From: Pseudomonas entomophila L48
Lineage (GTDB): Bacteria; Pseudomonadota; Gammaproteobacteria; Pseudomonadales; Pseudomonadaceae
DNA: 64,000 bases
Assembly: GCF_000026105.1 (NCBI RefSeq)
Contig: NC_008027.1
Span: 864,501-928,500 of the forward strand
Direction: 5' to 3'
The notes under the pieces were generated by a model. It made no database searches. It worked only from the letters and a program-made list of their open reading frames with translations, and was not told where the DNA came from. How positions within the stretch are numbered: the first letter of the stretch is position 1; the number at the start of each line of letters is the position of its first letter. Shown here in pieces: positions 35,433 to 44,419 of this stretch. The translations under genes were made by a program, and so were the position numbers.

Positions 35433-38400
35433 CCGACGCCAAGAAACGCGAAGCCCAGGTCGCCGTCGCCCCGCTCAACACCATCGACGCCAAGGACGTC
35501 GGCCGTGGCGCCGCCGCCTTCGACGCTTGGCTGCAGTCGGTCAGCGGCGGCTACGTCACCCTCGAACGCATCAAGACCGTAGCCGGTGCGCTGCCGGTGG
35601 TGGGCAACATCATGGCCCTGGTCGATGCCCTGGGCGACGTGGTGACCCTGGTCAAGAGCAAGAACCGCCAGCTGCTCGACTGGGTGAGCCTGGGCATCAA
35701 CTTGATCGGTGTGCTGCCGGCGCCACCGACCATGGCCGCGGCGCGCATGAGCCTGCGCCCGACCCTGTTCCTGGTGCGCCAGGAGCTGCGCAACAGCGCC
35801 AAGATGCTGTTGGGGGATTCGCTGATCCAGGTGTTGATCGGTCACCTCAATGCGACCATCGCCGGGACCATTGACGATTTCGTGGCCAAGGCTCAGCCGA
35901 AGATCGCCAGCATTCTGGCCGACGCCGGTGCGCTGGGCACCAAGATGACCAACGAAATCGCCACCGGCCTTGAGAAAGTGGTCAAGGGCCAGTTGGATGC
36001 CAAGGGCGATCGCGACAAGGCGGGCAAGCAGATGTCGGCTGCCGCCGACAAACTGCTCAACGACCCCAAGGCAGCGTTCAGCAACTTCTTCGGTGCGGTG
36101 CACAGCGCCTACAAGGCTGCCGGTAAAGGGCTGGCCAACAGTGCAACCAGCAAGCTGCTGCCGGATCAGATCAAAGCCAAGGTCTTGGCCAATACCAGTC
36201 AACTACGCGCGCTGGGACCGGAGATGGCCCGACAGTTTGCCAAGCTGGCGGACCCGGCGACGCAGATGAGCATCGGCTGGATGCTGACAGTGCTGGGCGG
36301 GGCGGTGAAGGGCTTTCGCAAGCGCAACAAGAACGGGCAGCCGGGGGTGAGCAAACCGGGGACGACCACGCAGGTGGAGCGGGAGAAGGGCAAGGGCGAG
36401 TTGGCGGTCAGTAGTGCTCAGGCTAAGGCCAAGCAGACACCAAGCCCTGTAGAGCCTAGTTGCCCGATCCCTCGGCCGATCCCCAAATCCACTACCGGGC
36501 GCAGCATCAGCTTTGCTCTGGGGTCGGAATTCATCATCCACACCGATTTCAGCCTACCGGGCGCATTCCCTATCGAGTGGCAGCGCATTTACCACTCAAG
36601 GCTGACCGAGTACGACCAGGGTTGTCTGGGCGCTCGCTGGGTTACCGAATTCACCACTTGCATCGACGTGGTGGGCAAGGGTTTGCTGTTCCATGATTTT
36701 GATGGCCGTAGCCATGACTTCGAGCTACCCAAAGTCGGTAAGTCGCTATTCAATGCCATCGAGGACTTGCTGCTGGTGCGTAGCAGTGACGATGAACTGG
36801 TGATCTGCCGTGGCTTCGTGCGCAAGGAGTACTACCTGCGGGTAGGTGATCGTTACTACCTGCGCAAGCTCTTGTTGCAGAACGACGCGGGCTGCATGTT
36901 GCACTACGAACATCACCACGAGGGGCGTCCGGTATTGTCAGACATCATCACCTTCCAAGGTGATGTGAAGGATGTACAGCGCCATCTCGGTACGCTGATC
37001 GACGAGCAGGGGCATATCACTGGCCTGTGGGAAATGCAGGACGGTCAGCCGCTGCGTCAGCTGTGCGGCTACCACTACGATGATCAGGGCGACCTCGTTG
37101 CCGCCCAGGATGAGCATGGCGCGGCATGGCACTACCAGTACCAGAACCATCTGGTGACCCGCTACACCGACCGTACAGGCCGGGGCATGAACCTGCAATG
37201 GGATGGCAGCGCCTTTGACGCCAAAGCGATCCGTGAATGGGCCGACGACGGCAGTTATGACACGCGTTTGGAGTGGGACGAGAACATCCGCCTCACCTAC
37301 GTCACCGACGCCCATGGCCAGGAGACCTGGTACTACTACGATATCCTTGGCCTCCTGTATCGCGTGCGCTACCCAGATGAGCGCTCGGAGTGGATCTTCC
37401 GTGATGAGCGCAAGAAAGTAGTACGCCATGTACATACCGATGGCAGCGAAGACCGCTACGACTATGACGAACAAGGCAGTGTCGTTCGCCATATTCGTGC
37501 CGATCACAGCCAGATGCACTTCGCCTACGACGGCCGTCGCAATCTGATCAAAATCCGCGACGCTGAAGGTGGCCTGTGGTTGCGCGACTATGACCAGAAG
37601 GGCAATCTGGTCGAGACCACCGACCCGTTGGGTAATAAAACCGAGTTCGCCTATACGCCTTCGGGGTTGGTCAAGGCGATCAAGGACGCCAACGGCAACG
37701 AGAAGAAACTGGCGTACAACGCGGCGGATCAGATAGTCGAATATACCGACTGCTCGGGTAAAACTAGCCAGTGGGCGTACGACGCCTTTGGTCAGTTAGT
37801 ACTGTTCACCGACGCGGCAGGTCACAAGACGGCTTATGAATACAAGGCCGGCCAGCTGGCAAAAGTCATTCATTCGGACAATACCGAAGAGCGCTTCGAA
37901 CGTGACGCTGAAGGCCGTCTGCTGGCCCACGTCGATGCGCTGGACCGTTGCACTACCTGGACCTACAACGCTACTGGTCTCCTGACGTCGCGTACCAATG
38001 CCGCCGAGCACACCCTGCGTTATCGCTGGGACAAGCTGGGTCGATTGATCAATCTGGAAAACGAAAACGAGAGCAAGGCCAACTTCCTCTACGATCCGGT
38101 TGGTCGTTTGTTGGAAGAGCAAGGTTTCGACGGTCTGGTAACGCGTTACCAATACGACCCGGACAGCGGCCGACTGGCCAGCACTCAGGTTGGAAGTCGC
38201 CGCATTGATCTTGCCTTCGATTCAATGGGTCGCCTACTTTCACGTGTGGCCAGACAAAGTGATCAGCGTCAGGAAGAGACCTTTGCGTACGACGGCAACG
38301 GTAATCTGATCCAGGCCATCAACACCGCCAGCAAGCTGCAATGGTTCCATGACGAGGCGGGCAACCTGACTCGCGAGCACCAGTACTACTTGGGTACCGA

Positions 38401-40168
38401 GGTGCCGATGGTTGCGGTGTGGCAGCACGAATACGACGCGCTGAACCTGCGCACGGCGACGATTCGCCCGGATGGCCATAAGATCAACGTGCTCACCTAT
38501 GGCAGTGGGCACGTGCTTGGGATGACCCTTGACCAGCATGAGCTGCTGGCCTACGAGCGCGATGATCTGCACCGTGAAGTGGTGCGTCATCAGGGCAACC
38601 GGCTCATGCAGACACAAGCTTGGGATTCGGGAGGCCGGCTACAGGAGCAAGTGCTGGGCAATTCCGATGGCAAATCCACCCTACTCAAACGCCAGTATCA
38701 GTACGATGCGGTTAGCCAGCTGACGGATATCCATGATATGCGTCGTGGTCATCTGGCCTATCAGTACGATCCGGTCGGGCGCCTGCTGCAAGCCACCAGC
38801 CGTCTCGGCGTCGAGACCTTTGCCTTCGATCCGGTTGGCAACCTGTTGGACGACAAGTCCCAGGAACTGAATCGCCCGCTGGAAAGCGACACGCGCCGCA
38901 ACAAGCTGATGGACAACCTGCTGCGTGAATATGCCGGGACCCATTACCAGTACGACGAACGCGGCAACTTGATCCATCGCCTGCACAACGGTGAACAGGC
39001 CCGCCTGAGCTGGGACCTATTCGACCGCCTAACGCGTTTTGACGATGACAAGCTCACGGTGGTGTACAGCTACGATGCCTTGGGCCGCCGTCTGCACAAA
39101 CACTCCACCGCGCACCACCAGGACGACCCGCGGGCCGGCAGCGGCTGGAACCAGATGCAGCGGGCCAAGCGCCAGCGCGAACTGGGTTGCGGCTATACCT
39201 TGTACGGTTGGGATGGCGATAACCTGGCCTGGGAAAGCTCGCCACCGCAGGATGAGGGCGAGACGGGACGTACGGTGCATTACTTATATGAGCCGGGCAG
39301 TTTTGTTCCCGTCGCCCAAGCGTTGCGCAAGAGCCCGATTCGCTTGCTACGGCAACCAGACTGGAACGACCGTGATTACGATGTCGACCAGGATCCGCTG
39401 TGGCAGCATGAGATCAAGCCGCAGCCGATTGACGCGATTGCCTGGTACCAGTGTGACCATCTCGGCACACCAATGGAACTGACTGACCACAACGGAGAGG
39501 TAGTGTGGACGGCGCAGTACAAGGCTTGGGGTGAGATTAAGGAAACACGCTCGGAGTGGAGCAGACAGATCGGGTTGACCAACCCGATACGCTTCCAAGG
39601 GCAGTATCACGATCAAGAGACCGGGCTGCACTACAACCGATTCAGGTACTATGATTCAGAGACTGGTCGTTTTGTCGGGCAGGACCCGATCCGTTATGCC
39701 GGCGGGCTGAATCTCTATGCTTATGCGCCAAACCCAGTTAGCTGGATAGACCCATGGGGGTTAACTGAGGAGTGGGTTCATCCTTCATCTCTTAATTTCT
39801 CTCAGGCGTACATATCTGACAATGCCTCTGGGTACGTGGACGATATGTCAAAAGGGAAGTGGGACTGGAAGCGGAGTGGGCCATTGAATGTCGCCGAGGT
39901 TAACGGGCAGCTGGTGTCTTTAGATAACCGAAGGCTATATGCTGCGCAGGTGGCGAACTTGCAGTCCGTTCCTATAAATCGCGTGAATCTAAACGATCCG
40001 TTGCCTGCGCCTGCAACGGGAGGGACCTATGGTAGTAACCTTAGTAAGAAATTGAACTCGAAACCTAAGGGGTCTGATGTGCCCAGGGTTAAACTACCTG
40101 AGACTGGAACGCCAGACAGACCTCAAATAGTAAGTAAGAGCAAGAAGCCGGGGAGTCCATGTGGATAG
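35429..40168 (+). CDS. Rhs-family T6SS effector with variable C-terminal toxin domain
   Basis: 1579 residues. N-terminal ~340 residues: a hydrophobic part (about 45-125, VAGALPVVGNIMALVDALGD...WVSLGINLIGVLPAPP) and long helices, but no PAAR motif. DUF6531-like start at about 349 (RPIPKSTTGRSISFALG), then YD/Rhs repeats (about 520-1300) and the core region with CDHLGTPMELTD (about 1342) and GRFVGQDPIRYAGGLNLYAYAPNPVSWIDPWGL (to 1445), the usual self-cleavage site. The last 134 residues are the toxin: GPLNVAEVNGQLVSLDNRRL followed by YAAQVANLQSVPINRV resembles the ParB/sulfiredoxin fold seen in polymorphic toxins, so a nuclease-like activity is plausible but unproven. Base composition drops after the core. 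An immunity candidate overlaps the 3' end. Confidence 0.93.
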   Translation: MTDAKKREAQVAVAPLNTIDAKDVGRGAAAFDAWLQSVSGGYVTLERIKTVAGALPVVGNIMALVDALGDVVTLVKSKNRQLLDWVSLGINLIGVLPAPPTMAAARMSLRPTLFLVRQELRNSAKMLLGDSLIQVLIGHLNATIAGTIDDFVAKAQPKIASILADAGALGTKMTNEIATGLEKVVKGQLDAKGDRDKAGKQMSAAADKLLNDPKAAFSNFFGAVHSAYKAAGKGLANSATSKLLPDQIKAKVLANTSQLRALGPEMARQFAKLADPATQMSIGWMLTVLGGAVKGFRKRNKNGQPGVSKPGTTTQVEREKGKGELAVSSAQAKAKQTPSPVEPSCPIPRPIPKSTTGRSISFALGSEFIIHTDFSLPGAFPIEWQRIYHSRLTEYDQGCLGARWVTEFTTCIDVVGKGLLFHDFDGRSHDFELPKVGKSLFNAIEDLLLVRSSDDELVICRGFVRKEYYLRVGDRYYLRKLLLQNDAGCMLHYEHHHEGRPVLSDIITFQGDVKDVQRHLGTLIDEQGHITGLWEMQDGQPLRQLCGYHYDDQGDLVAAQDEHGAAWHYQYQNHLVTRYTDRTGRGMNLQWDGSAFDAKAIREWADDGSYDTRLEWDENIRLTYVTDAHGQETWYYYDILGLLYRVRYPDERSEWIFRDERKKVVRHVHTDGSEDRYDYDEQGSVVRHIRADHSQMHFAYDGRRNLIKIRDAEGGLWLRDYDQKGNLVETTDPLGNKTEFAYTPSGLVKAIKDANGNEKKLAYNAADQIVEYTDCSGKTSQWAYDAFGQLVLFTDAAGHKTAYEYKAGQLAKVIHSDNTEERFERDAEGRLLAHVDALDRCTTWTYNATGLLTSRTNAAEHTLRYRWDKLGRLINLENENESKANFLYDPVGRLLEEQGFDGLVTRYQYDPDSGRLASTQVGSRRIDLAFDSMGRLLSRVARQSDQRQEETFAYDGNGNLIQAINTASKLQWFHDEAGNLTREHQYYLGTEVPMVAVWQHEYDALNLRTATIRPDGHKINVLTYGSGHVLGMTLDQHELLAYERDDLHREVVRHQGNRLMQTQAWDSGGRLQEQVLGNSDGKSTLLKRQYQYDAVSQLTDIHDMRRGHLAYQYDPVGRLLQATSRLGVETFAFDPVGNLLDDKSQELNRPLESDTRRNKLMDNLLREYAGTHYQYDERGNLIHRLHNGEQARLSWDLFDRLTRFDDDKLTVVYSYDALGRRLHKHSTAHHQDDPRAGSGWNQMQRAKRQRELGCGYTLYGWDGDNLAWESSPPQDEGETGRTVHYLYEPGSFVPVAQALRKSPIRLLRQPDWNDRDYDVDQDPLWQHEIKPQPIDAIAWYQCDHLGTPMELTDHNGEVVWTAQYKAWGEIKETRSEWSRQIGLTNPIRFQGQYHDQETGLHYNRFRYYDSETGRFVGQDPIRYAGGLNLYAYAPNPVSWIDPWGLTEEWVHPSSLNFSQAYISDNASGYVDDMSKGKWDWKRSGPLNVAEVNGQLVSLDNRRLYAAQVANLQSVPINRVNLNDPLPAPATGGTYGSNLSKKLNSKPKGSDVPRVKLPETGTPDRPQIVSKSKKPGSPCG

Positions 40169-40652
40169 CATGAAAGAGCTACAAGATAGATGGGCGGCTG
40201 GCCAGTTAATAGGGCTGGATATTGTGTATTGCGGGGGGGCTGCTGTTAAGAATATAGATATTGCTTCTATTGAAAATGATAGGCTTACGCATGCTTTTGG
40301 TAGGGAGTATAGGATTTCATATGAGGGTGAGGCCGAGCTTAATGAGTTGCTTGGCGATGACGATGTCTGGTCGGAAGTGCAGGTGTATAATAAGTTATCG
40401 CTGGAAGGAGGGCGGGTAATCCTTTGCGGCGAGGGCGAGATGGGCAATGAGGGGTTTATTGCAAGAACGGATAAAGACAACAATATCGAGTGGTTCTTGT
40501 TCTCGACGACATCTAATCCGTTTGTGGATATCAGGCGGCAGGGCGACTTTGTTTACATTCAGTCTACGCACAGATTTTGTATTGCTCTGAACTTGCTAAG
40601 TGATGAGGTGTTTATTGTCAATGAGGACTTTTCCACGCTTGGTGCGGTTTGA
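40161..40652 (+). CDS. Candidate immunity protein for the Rhs toxin
   Basis: 163 residues. GTG 40161 overlaps the end of rhs by 8 bp and has GGGGAG 6 bases upstream; ATG 40170 is the alternative. The protein is acidic and apparently soluble, rich in beta strands (VQVYNKLSLEGGRVILCGEGEMGNEGF ... NPFVDIRRQGDFVYIQ). I do not recognise the family. Its position directly after the variable Rhs C-terminus, the overlap and the AT-rich codon use are those of a cognate immunity gene. Confidence 0.7.
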   Translation: MDSMKELQDRWAAGQLIGLDIVYCGGAAVKNIDIASIENDRLTHAFGREYRISYEGEAELNELLGDDDVWSEVQVYNKLSLEGGRVILCGEGEMGNEGFIARTDKDNNIEWFLFSTTSNPFVDIRRQGDFVYIQSTHRFCIALNLLSDEVFIVNEDFSTLGAV

Positions 40653-40831
40653 ATAACATCTAGGGTGGCTGGGGTCGGGGTTTTAGGGGTTGATATCCTG
40701 CCCCTGCCCGAGGCCTCATCCCAAGAGTTTGAGGTAATCGAGGCACAGTCTATAAGGGATATTTTAGTTTTGGCGGATTTGTGCCTAATCGCGGCCGCGC
40801 TGGCGGGGTCAGTCCAGGCCAAGTGCCTGCT

Positions 40832-40976
40832 AATCCGGCAGCTGCCGCAGCCAACCTGCTAGTCTAGGACCGCCAGGCCAGCATAGACAACTACATGGCC
40901 GGCGCCTACAGCACCAACCTCAGCTCCGCCCTCAATGCGACGGCCAAGGCCGAACTGCTCGCATGCTTAACCTGAA
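40832..40976 (+). pseudogene. GC-rich coding relic with internal stop
   Basis: One frame reads NPAAAANLLV-stop-DRQASIDNYMAGAYSTNLSSALNATAKAELLAC, much more GC-rich than the AT-rich genes on both sides. It looks like a remnant of a normal Pseudomonas-composition gene left by recombination. The parent is not recognised. Confidence 0.35.
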
Positions 40977-40979
40977 AGA

Positions 40980-41000
40980 AAATAAATACGTCCTTTTTTC
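40980..41000. repeat. Fragment of AAATAAAT-CGTCC repeat
   Basis: AAATAAATACGTCCTTTTTT resembles the complement of the AAAAAGTGGACGGATTTATTT-type sequences at 41289-41351. Confidence 0.45.
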
Positions 41001-41029
41001 TAGTCTGCGCTGGAGGCAACAAAGGATAA

Positions 41030-41266
41030 ATGGAAGTTGTGTCCATGAAAAAAGAATTTATTAATGGAGTGCTTGCTGGTGTAGTGGCCCGCTCAGATCT
41101 CATGAGTTTGAGGGCGGTGCTCGTTGATTTCAAGGTGCGAGGTATGCCCAAGGATGAAATGCTTGAATGCCTTGAAAATCTGAGGGCCGCGGCCGATGAG
41201 AATATAATTCTAGAGTTGATGGATTTTGTCGAGGGTTATTGCATTAAAGATCTGTCAATTTATTGA
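41030..41266 (+). CDS. Small orphan immunity-like protein
   Basis: 78 residues from ATG 41030 (AAAGGA 5 bases upstream) or 73 from ATG 41045 (GGAAG 8 bases upstream). The protein is largely alpha-helical and acidic: MKKEFINGVLAGVVARSDLMSLRAVLVDFKVRGMPKDEMLECLENLRAA. I do not recognise its family. It is AT-rich and lies in a row of short genes behind rhs, so an extra or orphan immunity protein is the best guess. Confidence 0.5.
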   Translation: MEVVSMKKEFINGVLAGVVARSDLMSLRAVLVDFKVRGMPKDEMLECLENLRAAADENIILELMDFVEGYCIKDLSIY

Positions 41267-41288
41267 GTGGATTGATCATGGCTTGACC

Positions 41289-41351
41289 AAAAAAAGTGGC
41301 GAATTTATTTTTGCTACTCTGAGGTAAAAAAATAAATCCGTCCACTTTTTC
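41289..41351. repeat. Inverted repeat of GTGGACGGATTTATTT type
   Basis: Left arm AAAAAAAGTGGCGAATTTAT (41289-) and right arm AAAAAAATAAATCCGTCCAC (41326-41345) with TTTTTC flank are imperfect complements. It could also act as a terminator for the 41030 gene. Similar GGGGACGGATTT sequences recur at 42836 and 45014. Confidence 0.6.
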
Positions 41352-41445
41352 TTTTTTCTATCCATCCTGATGGGGTTGTTGGATTTAATTATGAAAGCCT
41401 AAAGGGACTTTCTCAAACGCTTGGCGAAACTAAGAGGTGCCCTCG

Positions 41446-41796
41446 ATGATAGAGTTTAAATTGGTGTCTGCTAATGGGCTGTCTCTTGGGGGATTATTGG
41501 TTTCTTCCATAAATGGTATGCGAGTGATCGGTTCTTTTTTGCCAGATAGAGATTTTGACCTATATGGAAAGTTGTTCAAGGAACATGAGCGAGCGGTGAA
41601 TGAGCAGCTTTTTATAGAGGAGGAGCGTTTGATGAAGGAAATAGACTCGCTTGGGCTTTATGTCGTCGGCCCTTCACCAGGAACTGATTCTCATAGTATT
41701 GAAAATTTGCAGATTATGGAGGGCGGGGCGAGTTTTAGGCTGATGATCGATCTTGGTGCTATTGAGAGTGTGATGCTTGGTGAGGGTAAGTTGTAA
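41446..41796 (+). CDS. Small orphan immunity-like protein
   Basis: 116 residues from ATG 41446, with AGAGG 8 bases upstream. The sequence (MIEFKLVSANGLSLGGLLVSSINGMRVIGSFLPDRDFDLYGKLFKEHERAV...) shows alternating strands, a charged helix and a C-terminal strand-rich part. No family is recognised. It is AT-rich and placed between two other such genes downstream of rhs; an immunity function is inferred only from context. Confidence 0.5.
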   Translation: MIEFKLVSANGLSLGGLLVSSINGMRVIGSFLPDRDFDLYGKLFKEHERAVNEQLFIEEERLMKEIDSLGLYVVGPSPGTDSHSIENLQIMEGGASFRLMIDLGAIESVMLGEGKL

Positions 41797-41897
41797 TATA
41801 TTAAATGTTGAAATTGTGCGAAAGTTATTGAGGCGAAGATTAGGCAAGGCTAAAGCAGCCGAGGACGCGGAGTGCATTGGGGGCATGAGTATGCTTC

Positions 41898-42072
41898 GCT
41901 TTCGACCTGGGCGGCAACCTGCTGGGTGAAAAGACCCAGGAACTCAGCCGTACGCTGTAAAGCGACCCACGGCGCAACAAGCTGATGGATAACCTGCTGC
42001 GTAAATACGCTGGGACCCATTTCCAGTACGCCGAATGCGGCAACCTGATCTATCGCCTGCACAACGGGGAAT
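41898..42072 (+). pseudogene. Displaced Rhs core fragment
   Basis: Translates as FDLGGNLLGEKTQELSRTL-stop-SDPRRNKLMDNLLRKYAG THFQYAECGNLIYRLHNGEY, clearly homologous to about residues 1132-1190 of the intact Rhs protein here (FDPVGNLLDDKSQELNRPL...). It contains a TAA stop at 41958-41960 and no start. It is the scar of an older Rhs tip, with the 42085 gene as its likely former cargo. Confidence 0.85.
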
Positions 42073-42084
42073 ATGGAGTAAGGT

Positions 42085-42660
42085 ATGAGTGAATTGATGA
42101 CGGCGTTTAGTGCGATCGAGGATTCTTTTAATGAGAAGGTTCGCGGTTTTGTTGAGTCGGTTCAGCGTTCTGGGCTTTCGTGGTCTAGTTATGAACTGCA
42201 CGAACGCGTCATAAATCAGTATGGCTATGATGTTCGGGCGCTGTATTTACAGTATGAGCCTGATTTGATGGCGATGCTGCGTTCTGGCAGTAGTGAAGAT
42301 CGGCGAGTATCTTTAAAAGTTGCAAGGGATGGTTTGCTTGATTTTTCTTGCTCTGACTCGTTTGTCGAGGAACTCATAAATATATCGATAGATGGGAATG
42401 AGGAAGAGATGCTGCTGGCAAGAGGTATTTTAGCTTCCCGTGGCTGGACATCTGGTCGGGATGAGCTGGTCGGGAAAATTGTATCTGGTTTCTGCAGTGA
42501 TGGTATGGATTATTATACATATAAAAATGTTGGTGAATTTTTATGTGTTATTGGGGGTGAGAGCTTGCTAGAAGCGCATATAAAACTGGGCGAGGGTAGC
42601 CAGGATGAAGATATCGTTGAGCTGGCTAATGATCTAAGTTTGCACTTTTTTCGTGGGTAA
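42085..42660 (+). CDS. Orphan immunity-like protein behind Rhs fragment
   Basis: 191 residues from ATG 42085, with GGAG about 8 bases upstream. It is acidic and predicted mostly helical (repeat-like helices SSEDRRVSLKVARDGLLDFSC, NEEEMLLARGILASRGW, EAHIKLGEGSQDEDIVELANDL suggest a HEAT-like arrangement). It begins immediately after the broken Rhs core fragment and is AT-rich, so it is probably the immunity gene of a lost toxin tip. No family was recognised. Confidence 0.6.
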   Translation: MSELMTAFSAIEDSFNEKVRGFVESVQRSGLSWSSYELHERVINQYGYDVRALYLQYEPDLMAMLRSGSSEDRRVSLKVARDGLLDFSCSDSFVEELINISIDGNEEEMLLARGILASRGWTSGRDELVGKIVSGFCSDGMDYYTYKNVGEFLCVIGGESLLEAHIKLGEGSQDEDIVELANDLSLHFFRG

Positions 42661-42835
42661 TTTGTTTTTGTATACGTGTTTGAGAGCTCTAGCTGGTAGT
42701 GGCTGGGGTAGGGCTTACATCACGACATACTCATCGCGGAGATTTGGTTGGTCATTCTATGTGCGCGCGGGGGCGATTGATTGTGAGGCCGGCTGCAAGT
42801 GAACCCAACCAAGGCCAATGGGCGAGGCGTGGATC

Positions 42836-42870
42836 AAAAAGGGGACGGATTTGAATGGTGCTTACTTAGT
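42836..42870. repeat. GGGGACGGATTTGAATGG repeat, copy 1
   Basis: AAAAAGGGGACGGATTTGAA followed by TGGTGCTTACTTAG; the copy at 45014-45052 shares this except for a few bases. Confidence 0.65.
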
Positions 42871-42920
42871 AATTAACCCTCTGATCTGTAAGAAGAAATG
42901 AAGAAGGGCTGGCCTTGGCC

Positions 42921-43265
42921 CCTGGTTTTGCCGAACTTTGCGAAGCTTCGAGGTGTACGACGGGAGAGGTGCAGCGCCTATCAGATCGAGCGCCGCCCGC
43001 GCGGCGCATCGCGGATGAATGCGCTCCTACATCGGTAGCAACGCGGCCATGACAGATAGGGCATGGTTGTTCGCTTTGTTGGCTCGACGCAATTTATCGG
43101 CTGGCGCCGCCGCCCCACCTGTCTCAAGCCTTGCGTCAGGGCTGGCAACCATGGCCTCACAGGTGCGGCACGTTGCAACAAATGTAGGAGCGGATTCATC
43201 CGCGATGCGCCGCGCGGGCGGCGCTCGATCTTGAGCGCGCTGCAAGGCGGACGGCGAGCACCTAG
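42921..43265. repeat. 345-bp direct repeat, copy 1
   Basis: Aligns base for base, without gaps, with 44624-44968 (constant offset 1703) with roughly a dozen substitutions. It contains a 247-bp unit (42984-43230) whose ends are 48-bp inverted repeats with one mismatch. Together with copy 2 it brackets the DUF2167 gene. Confidence 0.9.
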
Positions 43266-43510
43266 GCTCTGTCCGAAAAGAGATGTCGCTAACACCGCAT
43301 GGAACAGTCGCGTTGGCTCGACGCAATGCTGACTGCGTCCAGGCAGAGGCTGGGCACAGAGGATGTCACTGGCTTGACCGCCAGAAAGGAGGACGCGCAA
43401 GCGTGTCCCGTTGGCATCGAAAGGTAGACAAGGACACGAGATTCTGGCGATTGGCCAGCTTTTTCAGTTATCCTGCGCGCCCAAATTATTTCAAATTGTA
43501 AGGGACTACG

Positions 43511-44419
43511 ATGAAACACCTGCGCCAGTTGTTGGCGGCAGTGTTGCTCTGCGCGACTACTTTGCCCGCCATTGCCGCCAGCACTCCCGCGTCTGCGCCA
43601 ACCGCCAGCGAACAACCGCACCAGACCGCCGAACAGTGGCTGGCCACGCTCAAGCAACAGCACGGCAACATCACCCTGCCCGGCGGTATCGCCAGCCTCC
43701 AACTCAACAACGAGTTCTACTACCTGTCGCCGGGCGACACCGAGCGCCTGCTGACCGAAGGCTGGGGCAACCCACCGGGCTTCAAGACCCTCGGCATGAT
43801 CATCCCGACCGCCGTCAATCCACTGGCGGACAACGGCTGGGGCGTGATCATCAGCTACAAGAACGACGGCCACATTTCCGACGATGACGCAGCCAAGATC
43901 GACTACGCCGACCTGCTCGAGCAGATGAAGGCCGATGACGAGGAAGACAACAAGGAGCGTCGCAAGCAAGGCTATGCCGGCCTGACACTGTTGGGCTGGG
44001 CCGAACCACCGAGCTACGATCAGGCTACCCACAAGATGTACTGGGCGCGAGAGTTGAAGGCCGAAGACGCCGACCAGACCACCCTGAACTACAGCATCCG
44101 CGTGCTGGGCCGCGAAGGCGTGCTGGAGCTCAATGCCGTGGCGGCGATGGCCGACCTGCAGACCATCAAGCAGGAAACGCCAAAGATTCTCGCCTTCACC
44201 AACTTCACCGACGGTAACCGCTACGCCGATTACGACGCCAAGACCGACAAGCTGGCGCCATACGGACTGGCCGCCCTGGTCGCCGGTGGCATCGCCGCCA
44301 AGGCGGGCCTGTTCGCCAAGATCGGTGTTGCCTTGCTGGCGTTCAAGAAGTTCATCATCCTGGGCTTGGTGGCCATCGCCGGCTTCTTCGGCAAGCTGTT
44401 CAAGCGCAAGCGATCCTGA
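43511..44419 (+). CDS. DUF2167 family membrane protein
   Basis: 302 residues from ATG 43511. Signal peptide to about residue 23 (LPAIAAS), a soluble DUF2167 domain (QTAEQWLATLKQQHGNITLPGGIASLQLNNEFYYLSPGDTERLLTEGWGNPP ... LGMIIP ... GWGVIISYKNDGHISDDDAAKIDYADLLEQM) and two C-terminal membrane helices (about 245-298). The function of the family is unknown to me. The gene has normal high-GC codon use, unlike the AT-rich genes just upstream, and sits between two 345-bp direct repeats. Confidence 0.85.
   Translation: MKHLRQLLAAVLLCATTLPAIAASTPASAPTASEQPHQTAEQWLATLKQQHGNITLPGGIASLQLNNEFYYLSPGDTERLLTEGWGNPPGFKTLGMIIPTAVNPLADNGWGVIISYKNDGHISDDDAAKIDYADLLEQMKADDEEDNKERRKQGYAGLTLLGWAEPPSYDQATHKMYWARELKAEDADQTTLNYSIRVLGREGVLELNAVAAMADLQTIKQETPKILAFTNFTDGNRYADYDAKTDKLAPYGLAALVAGGIAAKAGLFAKIGVALLAFKKFIILGLVAIAGFFGKLFKRKRS

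Larger units (their letters stand above)
42661..43510. other. Gene-free stretch with repeat copy 1
   Basis: About 850 bases between the orphan immunity-like gene and the DUF2167 gene. It holds the GGGGACGGATTTGAATGG repeat at 42836, the first 345-bp direct repeat (42921-43265) and the upstream region of the DUF2167 gene. Short open frames inside the repeat follow its inverted arms and are not credible genes. Confidence 0.6.

Noticed and set aside
35429..36474. PAAR domain in the Rhs N-terminus
   Set aside because: No PAAR or metal-ligand pattern is visible; only hydrophobic and helical segments.
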